Below are positions 11,601 through 21,432 of a stretch of 64,000 nucleotides of DNA, piece by piece. The notes beneath the pieces are model-generated. The model worked only from the letters and a program-made list of their open reading frames with translations, had not been told where the DNA came from and ran no database searches. Made by a program: the position numbers and the translations under genes. This DNA comes from Fragum whitleyi (Eukaryota > Mollusca > Bivalvia > Cardiida > Cardiidae): contig OX411549.1 of NCBI GenBank assembly GCA_948146395.1, positions 37,036,693-37,100,692 on the forward strand. The letters are read 5' to 3'. Within the stretch, counting starts at the first letter, position 1. Each line of letters opens with the position of its first letter.

Positions 11601-11980
11601 ATTGGAAGATGATATCTCATGTTTTGATCAAGGCAAGGCTCTCCGGTCCCAGTGGTTAGTATAGAATCACTATTCGTAACAAATAAAAGATCAATAATTG
11701 AATGCGAATTTTCCGTGAAATGAGTTGGTTCATCTATACATTGTTGTAAGTTAAATTGATTACAAAGAAAGTCTACTTTTCGAAAATAAGTTGAGTTCAT
11801 GACGTTAAAATTGAAATCCCCCATTATTATAATATCTGGAATATTCGTATCGATTGCGAGTCGAAAAGACTCCTCTATGAGCTCGTAGTAGGAATTATCT
11901 GAATTAGGCGGTCTATAAAATACTCCGTATAAAATATTTCGATTATTACTAGACTTCACCTGAATCCAGATCTAGACATA
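8640..11980 (-). mobile_element. 5'-truncated LINE (non-LTR retrotransposon) with 14-bp target-site duplication
   Basis: The element lies on the - strand between two exact copies of TCTAGACATAACTT (8626-8639 and 11981-11994), the expected target-site duplication. Its one large ORF is open up to about residue-coding position 11971, where it meets the insertion junction, so the 5' end was lost by incomplete reverse transcription. A 3' UTR of about 440 bp (8640-9079) follows the stop. An extra TCTAGACATA copy at 11971-11980 may be junction microhomology. The exact duplication and unbroken ORF suggest a fairly recent insertion. Confidence 0.93.
9080..11971 (-). CDS. LINE ORF2-like endonuclease/reverse transcriptase, N-terminally truncated
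   Basis: Open for about 960 codons, stop TAG at 9080-9082. The first in-track codon is GTG, not a true start; four more codons are open upstream to the truncation point. The N-terminus enters the APE-type endonuclease after its first catalytic motifs (YGVFYRPP, then IIIMGDFN at about residues 43-50). The usual SDH motif reads RYH, so the catalytic Asp appears lost. A reverse transcriptase follows: LGKASGPDGI, NYRPVSLL, SKAFDKVWH, AGVPQGSILGPLLF and FADD (about residue 570). Near the C-terminus CNCGSVESTHHYFFEC is a Cys/His zinc-knuckle-like motif. The layout fits the Jockey/CR1-like LINE group; the exact clade is unsure. It would make target-primed cDNA if intact, but this copy lacks the N-terminal endonuclease and any upstream ORF1. 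Confidence 0.92.
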   Translation of the reverse strand: MWIQVKSSNNRNILYGVFYRPPNSDNSYYELIEESFRLAIDTNIPDIIIMGDFNFNVMNSTYFRKVDFLCNQFNLQQCIDEPTHFTENSHSIIDLLFVTNSDSILTTGTGEPCLDQNMRYHLPIFGVFNYLKPKFNIVERTIWKYDAGNYDRLRNDLMQFNWNSVKDENIDIYAERFSKVLVEHTSKHVPSKNLRLNPQEPQWMTSAIKKFIRRRKRLYRKAKRSNNESHWSNFRSIRNKVISLIRESKEQYHYRLSSKLKSEPLSSRDWWKTLKSFITPASSKSIPPLYDSSNDSIIFEENEKANLLNSYFAMQSSTDDTSTAIPEETPDQETTPGNYLDTINITINEVRDVLNNLRLGKASGPDGINNKILKESATQIAPQLLDLFNASLHCCSVPTSWKVSNVCPIFKSGDSSLPSNYRPVSLLNCIEKVFERIIFKHVYNYLKDTHFFTPSQSGFMPGDSTINQITSIYNRISKALDEGLEFRVVFFDISKAFDKVWHKGLIYKLKRAGIRGKLLDWFTNYLSNRLQKVVIPGGVSNPSQVTAGVPQGSILGPLLFLVYINDIVTDIQSSINLFADDTSLSMEVRNPIETGNHMQSDIDRISKWATKWLVKFNPSKSESLIVSRKRNKPQHPSLFMSDIEIPTVINHKHLGISLSNDASWDVHITNSMEKAWKRIAVMRKLKMSLDRMSLQIIYFSFIRPLLEYGDVIWDNCSNELKEQLEKLQNEAARIVTGCTKLVSIDDLYKECGWEKLYQRRYKHKLILFYKMINGLTPNYLSELVPDRVGNASSYNLRNQNHLINIHCRTSQHQKSFLPSVVSDWNSLPDNTKAAESLSIFKFRLNFDKPNPNKLYFYGDRKLQVFHARLRSNCSGLNEHLYLRNIIESPLCNCGSVESTHHYFFECPFYLDIRNNLFQAIQTIYSRPITLQVILFGDTDYTIPDNEYIFCAVQNYIRRSKRFN

Positions 11981-11994
11981 TCTAGACATAACTT

Positions 11995-12310
11995 CTAGAT
12001 AACCTTAGATTTAATCGCAGAAAACATGGAGATTTGTTAATAAAAGTAGAAATTCTTTATGTTGCTACTTTCCGCTGAAACAAATTTTCCAGCCAATAAG
12101 AATGCATAAACCTTTTTAACTAGAATTACATTAAAATCTTTAAGAAATAAAGGCTTTTGACGACGGGTCCATGTAGGCATAACCAACAACAAAATCCACA
12201 CACAATAACATAAACTTTACAAACAAGCAATTTCTTCTTTCGCACATTGTTTTCTCGTGACCTAAAAATCAACTAAAAAGTCAAATGATAAATTTAGTAG
12301 ATGAAGCCAA
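11995..12310. other. Flank of the LINE, partial hairpin-module match
   Basis: Mostly unique-looking. ACAAGCAATTTCTTCTTTC at about 12222 matches one arm of a hairpin module found at 42.63 and 57.89 kb. No gene is seen. Confidence 0.4.
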
Positions 12311-12585
12311 CATCATAGACGGTAGTTTGATAGGCACATGTCGCTCAATGTTAAGTCATAGAATGTCATGGGTTCGATCCTCGTTGGCAGCACATATCTT
12401 TTCTGACACTTGTCTCTCATTGAATCTATGATAATCGCAAACCTACGTCAGATAGCAGCCGGCAGCTTGGAAATGGGGTAATGGTAGTAGATATACTAGA
12501 AATCCATTATTAGGTATTCCGGTCGTTGCGTTATGATTGAAATATTGTTGAAAGTGACGTTAAATTCAACCATTCATACATTAAA
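12311..12585 (+). mobile_element. Degenerate tRNA-derived SINE
   Basis: A tRNA-like head with B-box-like GGGTTCGATCCTCG at about 12370, a body with TTGTCTCTCATTGAATCT and ACGTCAGATAGCAGCCGG, and the tail ATTGTTGAAAGTGACGTTAAA. It is the same family as the SINEs at 3.4, 17.7 and 23.0 kb, but diverged throughout. Confidence 0.75.
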
Positions 12586-13109
12586 CAGTTGAGTTAAACG
12601 GGTAACTGATAAGCCATCAACTCGAATACTTGTTAATCTAATTGATGGGCAGTGGCATCTTATTACCACGTGTAAAAGGGAAGCAATGTTAGGTGTAAGA
12701 TTTTCGTAGTTTGTACGTAGAGGTAGATTATTGAAAATATTGGTATAAAGTGTTACGCCATAGATAAAATATATAATTGTCGTAGTGTAGTACAATCTGT
12801 CATCAGCCTGCATCGCACCTACATGTATTGACCTTCCATTATCTGATGGTCTTTTCACGCTGAGTATTTAGTATTTTTGACAAAATGTCGTCTTGAATGG
12901 TCGTTTCGAAAGGGTTATTTAACTCTCAAAACTGACAAACGTTGCATACAGAATTTATTTCATATTCATCAGCATGTGTTCCGTTCTTACAAACTTTTTA
13001 GATAAAAAACTTTAAAATGATGCTAAACCCGTTACCAGACAGGCTTTATTATCATGGAAAAATGATTAGCTGCATCAACAATCCTAACATGCTACCTAAA
13101 ATACTTTTT
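12586..13109. other. Intergenic stretch, nothing recognised
   Basis: The 94-codon - strand ORF at 12574-12858 starts in the SINE tail and has no recognisable motif; I do not call it a gene. Confidence 0.45.
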
Positions 13110-13424
13110 ATGCCCCCGATAGGGAGGCATCATAAATTTGACTTGTCCGTCCGTCTGTCCGTCCGTCCGTCTGTCCGTCCGTCCGTCTGTCCGTCCGTCC
13201 GTCCGTCATTCCGTCCAAAAACTTTAACATTGGCCATAACTTCCTTATTACTTAACATATTCGCATCATACTTTACCACAACATTCCTTGGTACATAACC
13301 TTTCTGTAGGCACATACTTTGGTGACCTTGACCCCTGGATGACCTTGACCTTCAACATACATTGGCCATAATTTAAAATCAAAGCGGTGTCGGGGGCATT
13401 GTCATCTTACAGTGACAGCTCTTG
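13110..13424 (+). mobile_element. Compact complete HINE-like element, family B
   Basis: It begins after TTTTT with ATGCCCCCGA and has the matching TCGGGGGCAT near its 3' end, a perfect 10-bp subterminal inverted repeat. A (GTCCGTCCGTCT)n tract follows the 5' hairpin. The core is a single unit with TGACCTTGACC words. The 3' hairpin TTGTCA...TGACAG leads into CTCTTG. At 315 bp it shows the minimal set of parts for this element type. Confidence 0.85.
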
Positions 13425-16400
13425 TTAAATATAACTTATACAATAAGAAGTATTTACATCTATACAGTAACTTAATCCGGTCTTTTTTTAATATTTCTTT
13501 TAGAAAATGACAATCTTTTGGCCAATCTCTTGTAGTAACATTTCCCATTTATTCTTTACAACTATTTTTCTCTTCTGTTAGTATAGCACTGAGGGCGATG
13601 ATAAATTGGTCGATAATCTCAAAGCCACCCTCTCTCTTAAAAAAAGTCCATGATCATCAACGTCATCAACCATATTCAAAACTATGTGGAGTACACAACT
13701 CATGATGGATCTGACTTGACGACTCCGAAATGCTCATCATGAAACTGTTTGGCTTGGTAAAATTGTCTACCTATTGCAGGTAGAGAAATTCGCTCCATTA
13801 GAAATACAGCTAGGAAACCGTAGTTAGCTGTACATGGCTAAATATAACGTTTATGCAAGACTTTAGTCAGATTGTGCAGGTACACGGACTGGCCAGAGCC
13901 TTTGCTTGGCTCAATTATCTTATACATATTTCATGCAATATAGTTCATGTTACTGTAGGCTAATATCTAAAAATCATAACTCCATCCGACAAGAAAGTTC
14001 ACGTAGTTTGTATTCTGGAAATTGTCTAGGAAAAAGATAATTTAGGTCTAAGTGAAGTAATTCATTTTCCGTAGGCGGCCATTATAACATATATTTGGTC
14101 ATAGCTCAGTCCAAGAATTTGCGAAAATGGTCAAACCAGCACGAAATTGAGGGCCATTCAATTCCGCATGAAATGAAATAAAAAAATATAGTATGGCATG
14201 ATCCCTTTTCCCTACGACTTTTTTGGCCATTTTTTAGATTACCCTTACCAGGCAGCTATTTTTACCAGTCCCTCAAAGAAATATACCCTGTTTAAAAATA
14301 GCTATTGGACTGAAAAAAATAGTTTAAAAACTTCAATTTTTCGATATTATTTCAGCAACCAACAGGTTATAAACATAGAAAAATATTCAAATGATTTGAA
14401 TTTCAATAGTATTGAACAATCAGAGATCACCTTGAGCGATTGTTTATATATACCGTAGTTTCCTTAAAGATTTGTGACAGATCGCGGGAAATTGAATTAC
14501 TTCATTTATACCATATTCGAGTCAAAAACCGAACAACGTGTGAACTACGTATATTTTAGTGCTCATGCGCGCGCAAAAAATGTCTAGTATACGTCATCAA
14601 CTTTTGTGCAACACGAAATGCTTTGTGTGTTCAACGCAGTGATTGCATATCACTACGCTGTGCTAAAATCAAAGTACTGATAGTACTGAATGCGAGGGAA
14701 CTGAATAGACGAAACAACGCACGAGGTCAATTTTCTGGAAAATACCTTGATTATTCGCTTTGTTATTATCATGTAAACCAGATGTTTTCTTACTAATCAC
14801 TGCTTAAATCACTCCTTTGTTAAAGATACATAGCTTTTATATACTCTTCAACAAAGTTTTTTGACTTGCACACTTTTAACTTCGACAATAATATCTATAT
14901 GTGTAGGTGTACATTCAATCAAAGACGGAGATGTCAATGCATCTTTACATTGTATTAAAACAGAATTATTTTATTTTTACCAAAGACTAGTAACAGAGAC
15001 GTCGAATAAGGACGTTACGTCGCATGTATCCTATTGTAACAAACTCGGCGTCTCGTATCTGGTTCCACACCTTTCTGACCGTGGATCCTACTTTGATTGG
15101 AGACCTGATTCGTCATTGAAGTGACAGTAAGAGTGAAATGTCTCAAATATCGTTACTGTATTCGACGTCCTGGACGAGCGTTGTTATCCAGGGCCAGACT
15201 CATCTGGCCTTATACATATTCTATGAGTCACGTTACAGCGGTGCCAGAGGTATGAGATAGTCCGTCCGTAAACAACACAGTCAGTTATTGCAGCTTGTCT
15301 TATAAAGCCTGCCTGGTAGCGACCAATAACATTAAGACGTTGTTCCTCCGTTCGATTGACATGTTTTCTTTACAATCAGGTGCCAAGACGTTTAATTTCA
15401 AGAGCAACCAAGTTGTGGCACTTCATTCACAAATTAATTGAGAGCTATCATGACTGTCCAGTGAATCTGAAACTGCAGGTGCTGAATGAGAAAGTCGGAT
15501 TTTGCGTAATTTGACGTTAACCTCTCTATCCAGAAACGCTATCGGGTAATTCATGAGAATACATGTGATATTCTTAAATTACAATCACTGTTCACAAATC
15601 AAACAAAATTTATCGAAGTTTTTACATTCATTAAGAAGAATTGTATGTTTAATCAGTGTCAAAGAACTTTTTTGAAGAGTATATTTGATCTTGACGGATA
15701 TCCTTGCTAATAGGGAAAAGAAGAAAATGCTGCTAACTAACAATTTCTTCTTTCTCCCTAATATTATCTACTTTTTCTGCAAAAAATTTACTAATTTGCC
15801 CACATATTGTATGTTATCGGCAACCTTTTACAATTTGGACATGTCTAAACATATGTTGTCTTGTTATGGATTATTCTGAATTAGAAAAAATAAAAACCTG
15901 GTCCAATCCTTAAACCCTTAAACAAACTGGGCCAACTTAGAACAGGTTTCAGACGATAAATCAACATGAGTGTAATTTGATATATATATACAAAAAATGG
16001 TGTATGAGTATAGGGTGAACCATATTGTGGGAAATGGAGAAATTGACTCTATCAATTTCTTTTGTTCCCACAGTAAAATACAACTTCTTTACGGAATTCA
16101 ACTCAATGTAAAACAAAAGCCGACGAGCTTGACAGTTGTGCCCCTAGAAAAACAGCATTATTACGATTGTTAGACTGAATGATCGAATGGGTAAATTGAC
16201 TGACTAGTGGCAAACCAATCAAGTCAACTAAAATTATCAAAACGCGAGTTGCGCCTGTCTGCAAAGCGGTATCGGGCGTAGTAATCTATACCTTGGGAAT
16301 TAATTGTTTTGGCGGACTCAGCGCTATAGTGAGCATATCTTTTGGCATTTTTCCTTTGGAGTGAGTTCAGAATGTGACCTTCAATCCCTATGGTAGGTAA

Positions 16401-16640
16401 ATGGAACCCTTGGTTTTCCTCGCCTAAAAAAGCATTGCTAAAAAAGATTTGAAAATTGGAGTGCATGCCTTCAAATGTCAACTTTCCACTTTATACATGT
16501 AAACCAGGCCTTCAGCGCTTTTAGCGCTTTGATATAAATTTGTTCTTAGTGTTATGAATTATTAATAAAAGATTTTAATTTGATTAAATGAGCATTACTG
16601 GTCTAGTACATGAAAATTTCTAGAATATTGAATCATGAGG
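13425..16640. other. 3.2-kb stretch without recognised features
   Basis: AT-rich with scattered short ORFs (14198-14458, 14861-15124, 15685-15879, 16224-16481), none with family motifs or matched splice sites. AACAATTTCTTCTTTC at 15740 weakly resembles the hairpin-module arm. This is the longest non-repeat stretch upstream of the gene and could hold its promoter or 5' UTR exons; nothing specific is visible. Confidence 0.4.
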
Positions 16641-16658
16641 ACACGTCTCATACCTTTT

Positions 16659-16745
16659 GATGTGATCATGGTTCTGATATAACCTGCCCGAGTTGTCCGA
16701 CTTGTCCATGAAGCTGCACGGACAAGAAGGACATTTTTCTATTTT
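16659..16745 (-). repeat. Dispersed repeat, TTGTCC-rich
   Basis: ATGGTTCTGATATAACCTGCC followed by GAGTTGTCCGACTTGTCC and AAGCTGCACGGACAAG matches, in reverse orientation, the sequence at 25790-25890. The family is not recognised. Confidence 0.65.
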
Positions 16746-17680
16746 GCATGTTGCATCATCTTTATCTTTCTTGTAATATTCATAACTAATTTCTTTTCCA
16801 GTATCAGTTTGCATTTTTATGCTCTCCCTTCGGGGAGCATAAAGCCGCCGCTTTGTCTGTCCGTCCGTCCATAATTCCGTCCGTCCCCAGCTATTACTCC
16901 ATAACCCTTGGGCCAAATCAAAAGAAACTTACCATGTGAACTTCCAGTTATATAGTGTTGATGCAATTGTCTCGGTTTTTGGATTTGAGGCCTTTTCACC
17001 GGAAAAGGGGACTTACGGTAAAATGCAGTTTTTTTCTCTCAATTTTCTCCTAGCCTAATGGTCAGAATTTAATGAAATTTCATATTTGAGTAGCAAATCA
17101 TTGGTTCTTTACCATAAACAATTTGAAATTTTTGTACAAAAAATATATCATGGAAAAAAGAGGGCTAAATGTTTGTTACTGTTACATTAGCTTGTAATAT
17201 ATATTAATTCTTCATTTCTCCTAGTCTTATGTTCAGAATTTGATGATATTTCACATTTGAGTAGCAAATTAGATGCCCTTTGCCATAAACTATTTTGGAA
17301 ATTGTGTCAAAAAATATGTAATGCAAAAAGGGGTTTAATGTTTGTTACTTTATGTGTCCGACCGTCTGTCCGTCCTCAGCTATTTCTCCGTAACCCTTTA
17401 GCCAAATCAAATGAAACTTACTATGTGAACGTCCTATGATATAGTGTTGGTGCATCTGTCTCGTTTTTTGGATTTGGGGCCTTGTCACCGGAAAAGGAGA
17501 CTTAAGGTAAAATACAGTTTTTCTCAAATTTATCCTAGACTTATGGTCAGAATTTAATGAAATTTCATATTGAGTAGCAAATCAGATGCCCTTTACCCTA
17601 AACCGGCAATTTGAAATTTCGTACAAACTATATCATGGAAAAAGGGGGGCCAAATGTTTGTTACCTTTACACTAGCTTGT

Positions 17681-17958
17681 TTTGTTTGTTTGTTTGAATG
17701 GGTTTTACGCCGCTTTCAACAATTTCGCAGTTATATCGCGGCGGCCGGAGCACCTAACAATGGGTTCCTGGTATTTCTTTCACCTGTACTACCATTACAC
17801 CCTTTCCTGGCCTCCGACTGCTATCTCACATAGGTTTACGATTATCTACCCATTGGTGAGAGACAAACGTCGGAAAGGATATTTGCCGCCACCGGGGATC
17901 GAACGCAAGACTTCCTGATTGGAAGTCTTATGCCTTACCAACTGCGCTATGGTGGCGG
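17681..17958 (-). mobile_element. tRNA-derived SINE nested in a HINE-I array, with target duplication
   Basis: On the - strand a head of GCCGCCACCATAGCGCAG with B-box GTTCGATCCCCGG leads to the common tail and a (CAAA)n end at 17681. The flanks TTACACTAGCTTGT (left) and TTACATTAGCTTGT (right) match at 13 of 14 bases, and the host array has the same word uninterrupted at about 17183. The target is therefore known directly. Confidence 0.9.
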
Positions 17959-18195
17959 CTTACATTAGCTTGTAAAATACAGTTATTCTTTCATTTCTCC
18001 TAGTCTTATGTACAGAATTTGGTGAAATTTCACATTTGATAGCAAATCAGATGCTTTTGACCATAAACTATTTGAAATTTGTGTGAACTTGAAAAATATG
18101 TCATGTAAAAAGGGGGTTTAATGATTGTTACATTTATGTTAGCTCTCTGTCTCATATTACAATTCTTTCTCCGTAACCCTTTGGCCTTATCAAAT

Positions 18196-18901
18196 GGGCT
18201 AATGACTAAATGTTTGTGGTAAATTACAGATTTTTTTATATATATTTCCATAAATGTAGAGTTAGAGAGACTTAACAGGAGTAATTAATGCAATTTAGCC
18301 ATTATCAAGTTCTGTCGTTGAAGACTACTTCGAAGCTACAGTAGGTCCAAGTAGTCACAAATATCCCTAGATTTTATTCAAATGACCATATAATACAAGC
18401 TAAATGTTTTTGTTCTTGATAAAAAAAGAAAAAAAGAAATATTTTCGGATATGGTCTTAGTATCTTATCATTAGGGAAACATCTTGAAACATGTGGTTAG
18501 GCGAAAGAACGACACATTTTTGTCATGGGTGACTAAGTCAGTGTGTGCGAAAATTTCATTCTGATTAAGAACAATATTTGGCCTAAAAACCTTTCATGTT
18601 TATCCCAGTATTGAACGCGAAAAGAAGTAGTTTTAGGGCGACTGCCATACCATGTAACACTTTGCCCCGGTAGGTGTAACACTTTGCCCCAAAAGCCTGG
18701 GACAATGTGTTACATTTACCGATATTTTTGCCTGCGTATAAAATTTATATAGTATGATGAAATTGTTTAACTAAAGTATTTTTTAGATCGAAATTCGTTC
18801 AATTTTCGAAACATATACTAAACAAATTTAAAAGAGCTATGGTGTCGGAAAATTGGTTAATTGTTTGAAAAATGTAACACTTTGCCCCGGTCTCCCCAAC
18901 T
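18196..18901. mobile_element. Insertion of unknown class in the HINE-I array, TGTAACACTTTGCCCC motif
   Basis: Comparison with sibling units suggests this segment interrupts the word CAAATG...CCATGTGAAATTCC. It holds three direct copies of TGTAACACTTTGCCCC (about 18654, 18670, 18871) and one inverted copy, GGGACAATGTGTTACA, which forms a hairpin with the second. No ORF or terminal inverted repeat pair could be established. Confidence 0.5.
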
Positions 18902-19130
18902 TGCCATGTGAAATTCCTAGGATACAATGCTGATATGTCTTTCCTGGTTTTCAGGTTTGTGGCATCGTCACGGGAAAAGGGGACTAGGGGTAAAATGTAT
19001 TTTTTCTTAAATTTCTCTTAGTGTAGATCTAATGGTCAGAATTTACTGAAATTTCATTTTGAGTAGCAAATTAGATGCCCCTTGCTGTAAACAATAGGAA
19101 ATTTTCGTACAAAAACACGTCACCAACATG

Positions 19131-19530
19131 TTAATTAGGGATAATAAATTACAAGTACACTTGAGAAACTGTAATAGTTTTTGATATCATTGTCTTTTGA
19201 ATTCGAAAAAATTAAAAAAAAAAGAATATATATATCGTCAGTAAATGTACTAAATTATAAAATTTTTGGACGAACTCCAGTTAGATCTATCCGATAAAGG
19301 TTGATGTCATTCACATTTTCAATTGAGAAGATTCTATCGTCCGGTAACGGGTTAAACCTCCGCTTTTGGTATCGAAACTCAGTATTATGAAACTAAACAT
19401 GCAAAAAATAATGAGTTCGTCAAAGAAATTATGTGTGTACAAAAGAAAGACATTTTGAATAGATCTTTTCGCAAAAAAAGGCATTTTCTCGTCTTTTCGC
19501 CAAAATCGGGACTTTTCGTATTCCAATATA
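19131..19530. other. Intergenic stretch, nothing recognised
   Basis: AT-rich, no supported feature; a 71-codon - strand ORF has no motifs. Confidence 0.45.
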
Positions 19531-19758
19531 TTGGGCCAACTTATTTCACGCCCGGCCGGGGCCCCTTTTTCAGCTTGAATCCAGCCCTGCGTTCAGGGTG
19601 ACAAACCGGTTCAAGTCGTATCCCGCTTTACCTGTATACTTGCGTGTAAAGCGGGGTATAATTTAAAGACTGTTTGCAATATTTTGTTCAGCCTGAACGA
19701 AGGGCTGGTTTCAAGCTGAAAAACGGGCCCCGGCCGGGCATGAAATAAGTTGGCCTAA
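19531..19758. mobile_element. MITE with about 60-bp terminal inverted repeats
   Basis: The ends GGCCAACTTATTTCACGCCC and its mirror GGGCATGAAATAAGTTGGCC form arms of about 60 bp, including CGGCCGGGGCC and AGCTTGAA, with few mismatches. A second hairpin (TATCCCGCTTTAC...GTAAAGCGGGGTATA) sits in the middle. No coding capacity. A clear target duplication was not found. The right end lies 22 bp before the ATG at 19781. Confidence 0.88.
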
Positions 19759-19827
19759 TGTAACCCGAGTTTGACCCAAAATGGCGGCCGGTGAGAAGGA
19801 TTTGTCACCTTCACCGCTAAGGATTCT

Positions 19828-20146
19828 ATGCTTATTGCTGTTAACAAGTTAATGCAATCATACGAATGTAAGATATTGAAAGTTGTTCACAGCAACGGCT
19901 CTAAACCTAAATCATTTACTTTAGCTGCTTGTGATGTTGATGTTTACCCTTACACGTATCCTTACCACACATTGTTTCAAGAGACTTTAAAGAAGCTTAT
20001 CAACCACCATCGTGACACAGATTCGAAAGTTAAAAAGAGTTTGTTTGGCGAGACACAATTGTCTCACAAAAAAGATGAAATAACCATGTCATCTGATGAT
20101 AGGCTGATACTTGATAAGCTATTGTCAATGTTTGAAAACAATAGAG
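19828..20146 (+). CDS. Unrecognised host gene, coding exon 1
   Basis: Open frame from ATG 19828 with ordinary, lysine-rich coding composition. It ends AATAGAG followed by the strong donor GTAAGT (GT at 20147-20148). The exon leaves one base of a split codon (phase 1), which joins TT of exon 2 to give Val. It encodes about 106 residues, with no signal peptide, membrane segment or known motif. In this frame a stop (TGA 19792) lies 36 bp upstream, so the N-terminus begins here or the frame is broken. ATG 19781 (ATGGCGGCCGG, better start context) lies two bases out of frame and stops at 19850. It may be an upstream ORF, or the true start with a small indel. I infer one gene with the exons at 41.9 and 60.6 kb. 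The alternative that this is an isolated fragment is less likely given the donor and phase. Confidence 0.7.
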
Positions 20147-21119
20147 GTAAGTCATTATCTTTCTATGATAATCAATCATTAATTCTTTACGTCAATCAAT
20201 TTTTCTTTACATGCTTGTACATCTGGCCTATAAATCTGTATGTGAATAATTCATGGGTATTCCTACCTTTTCAAAATAGGGGCCTTGGACCAATGAATTT
20301 TGGAAAAATAGTGTGTAAATTGGCCAAATTGAGAAATTTGAGTAACAAGATGGCTACCTACCTGTGAAATAGCTAGTTAACCTCATATGTATTGTTATTT
20401 TCATGTATTTTCATTGTTTGCCGTATTATGTCCTTTTCTTTCCCAGTTGGTGGCTTGGTTAGGATTTTTAAATAAAATTGTATCAATTCCTGCGTTCTGA
20501 CTATTTATCCCCGATTTCTATATATCCGTTCTTATCTACTTTGCCGTCCGCAGATCTCGAGTATTAATTGAAGGGTGTGAAATCTCATTACGTAATGAAA
20601 CAAAATGCTAACCGGATGTTTACATTCTTACTATTACATGCAGCTGGGAAAAGTGGAAAATTAGGTCATTTGGTGGTGCATTATGGGTATTTTTGTAAGC
20701 TGCAAGAATTATTTACGAACTTAATAATTCATGGCTTATTTTTTGGCAGTGTCTTTAAAAAATTGAAACTTAGTCACATGCAAAAAATATTTTTTGTGTT
20801 AAATTTTTCATAGATATGCATTATGCACAGCTGAGTTGCTGCATTGAAGTTGTGACCCAATTAACTGCAGGCAGCTAGCTCAAATGATAAATGACGTCAT
20901 AAGAACGGGTTTATAGAAAAATGGCGGCCAAAAATTTTTGAGTAGGGAGAGTTTAAAATCTAATTGGATTCTCATCAATTGAATTAGTTTACTTAATAAA
21001 AGTGCTATGCCCAGATGGAATAATGATTTTTCTACACACACATGTACAAAAATGATAAGTTTAATCTGAATTTAAGCTTTTTGATTTTGATTACTTATTA
21101 AGAAGAACGGAGATACAGG
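20147..21119. other. Start of intron 1, nothing recognised
   Basis: Begins with GTAAGT. AT-rich with short chance ORFs (20568-20813). No repeat family identified. Confidence 0.5.
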
Positions 21120-21338
21120 AAAAGGGTATACCCCGGAAACCCTGGGAACTCGGAATTACCCCGGGAAACCTATATGAAGAATAAATAGATGTCTTGTATC
21201 AATAATTTCTATCACTGATTTAAAAAAAACTCATTTTTTTTATAATTCGTAATTAAGATTTAATGTTCTACATGAAAGTTATACGAAATAGGTTATGTTG
21301 AAATGCCTTCTCGTACCCCGGGAATCCCTAGATACGAT

Positions 21339-21432
21339 AACGTATCCCTCCTTTGATAATCTGATGTGGGAGGGATACGACGCGGTCCCTCTTTATTCTA
21401 TGTTGCAGCGCCCGGAGTGATTCACTCCGGGC
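21339..21432. repeat. Two strong adjacent hairpins
   Basis: CGTATCCCTCC pairs with GGAGGGATACG across about 20 bp. Just downstream GCCCGGAGTGA T TCACTCCGGGC (21410-21432) is a perfect 11-bp stem with a one-base centre. No poly-T follows, and the function is unknown. Confidence 0.8.

Larger units (their letters stand above)
16819..19130 (+). mobile_element. HINE-like element, family I, interrupted
   Basis: The 5' hairpin ATGCTCTCCCTTCGGGGAGCAT is followed by GTCTGTCCGTCCGTCC and units of roughly 480 bp. Each unit has TCCGTAACCCTTTAGCCAAATC, GAAACTTAC, ACCGGAAAAGG and TTACATTAGCTTGT. It is interrupted by a SINE at 17681-17958 and by other sequence at about 18196-18901. The 3' end is not clear and the copy fades out near 19130. 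The ORFs inside are repeat-derived. Confidence 0.7.

Noticed and set aside
9080..11959. Host reverse transcriptase gene
   Set aside because: Target-site duplication, missing 5' end and LINE domain order show a retrotransposon copy.
13017..13315. Pro/Ser/Val/Arg-rich short ORFs (also at 36474-36909, 45237-45571, 51970-52313)
   Set aside because: They are translations of GTCCGTCCGTCC tracts after HINE 5' hairpins.
16224..16481. 85-codon - strand ORF as a small gene
   Set aside because: No motif, no start context and no neighbours; it cannot be told from chance in this sequence.
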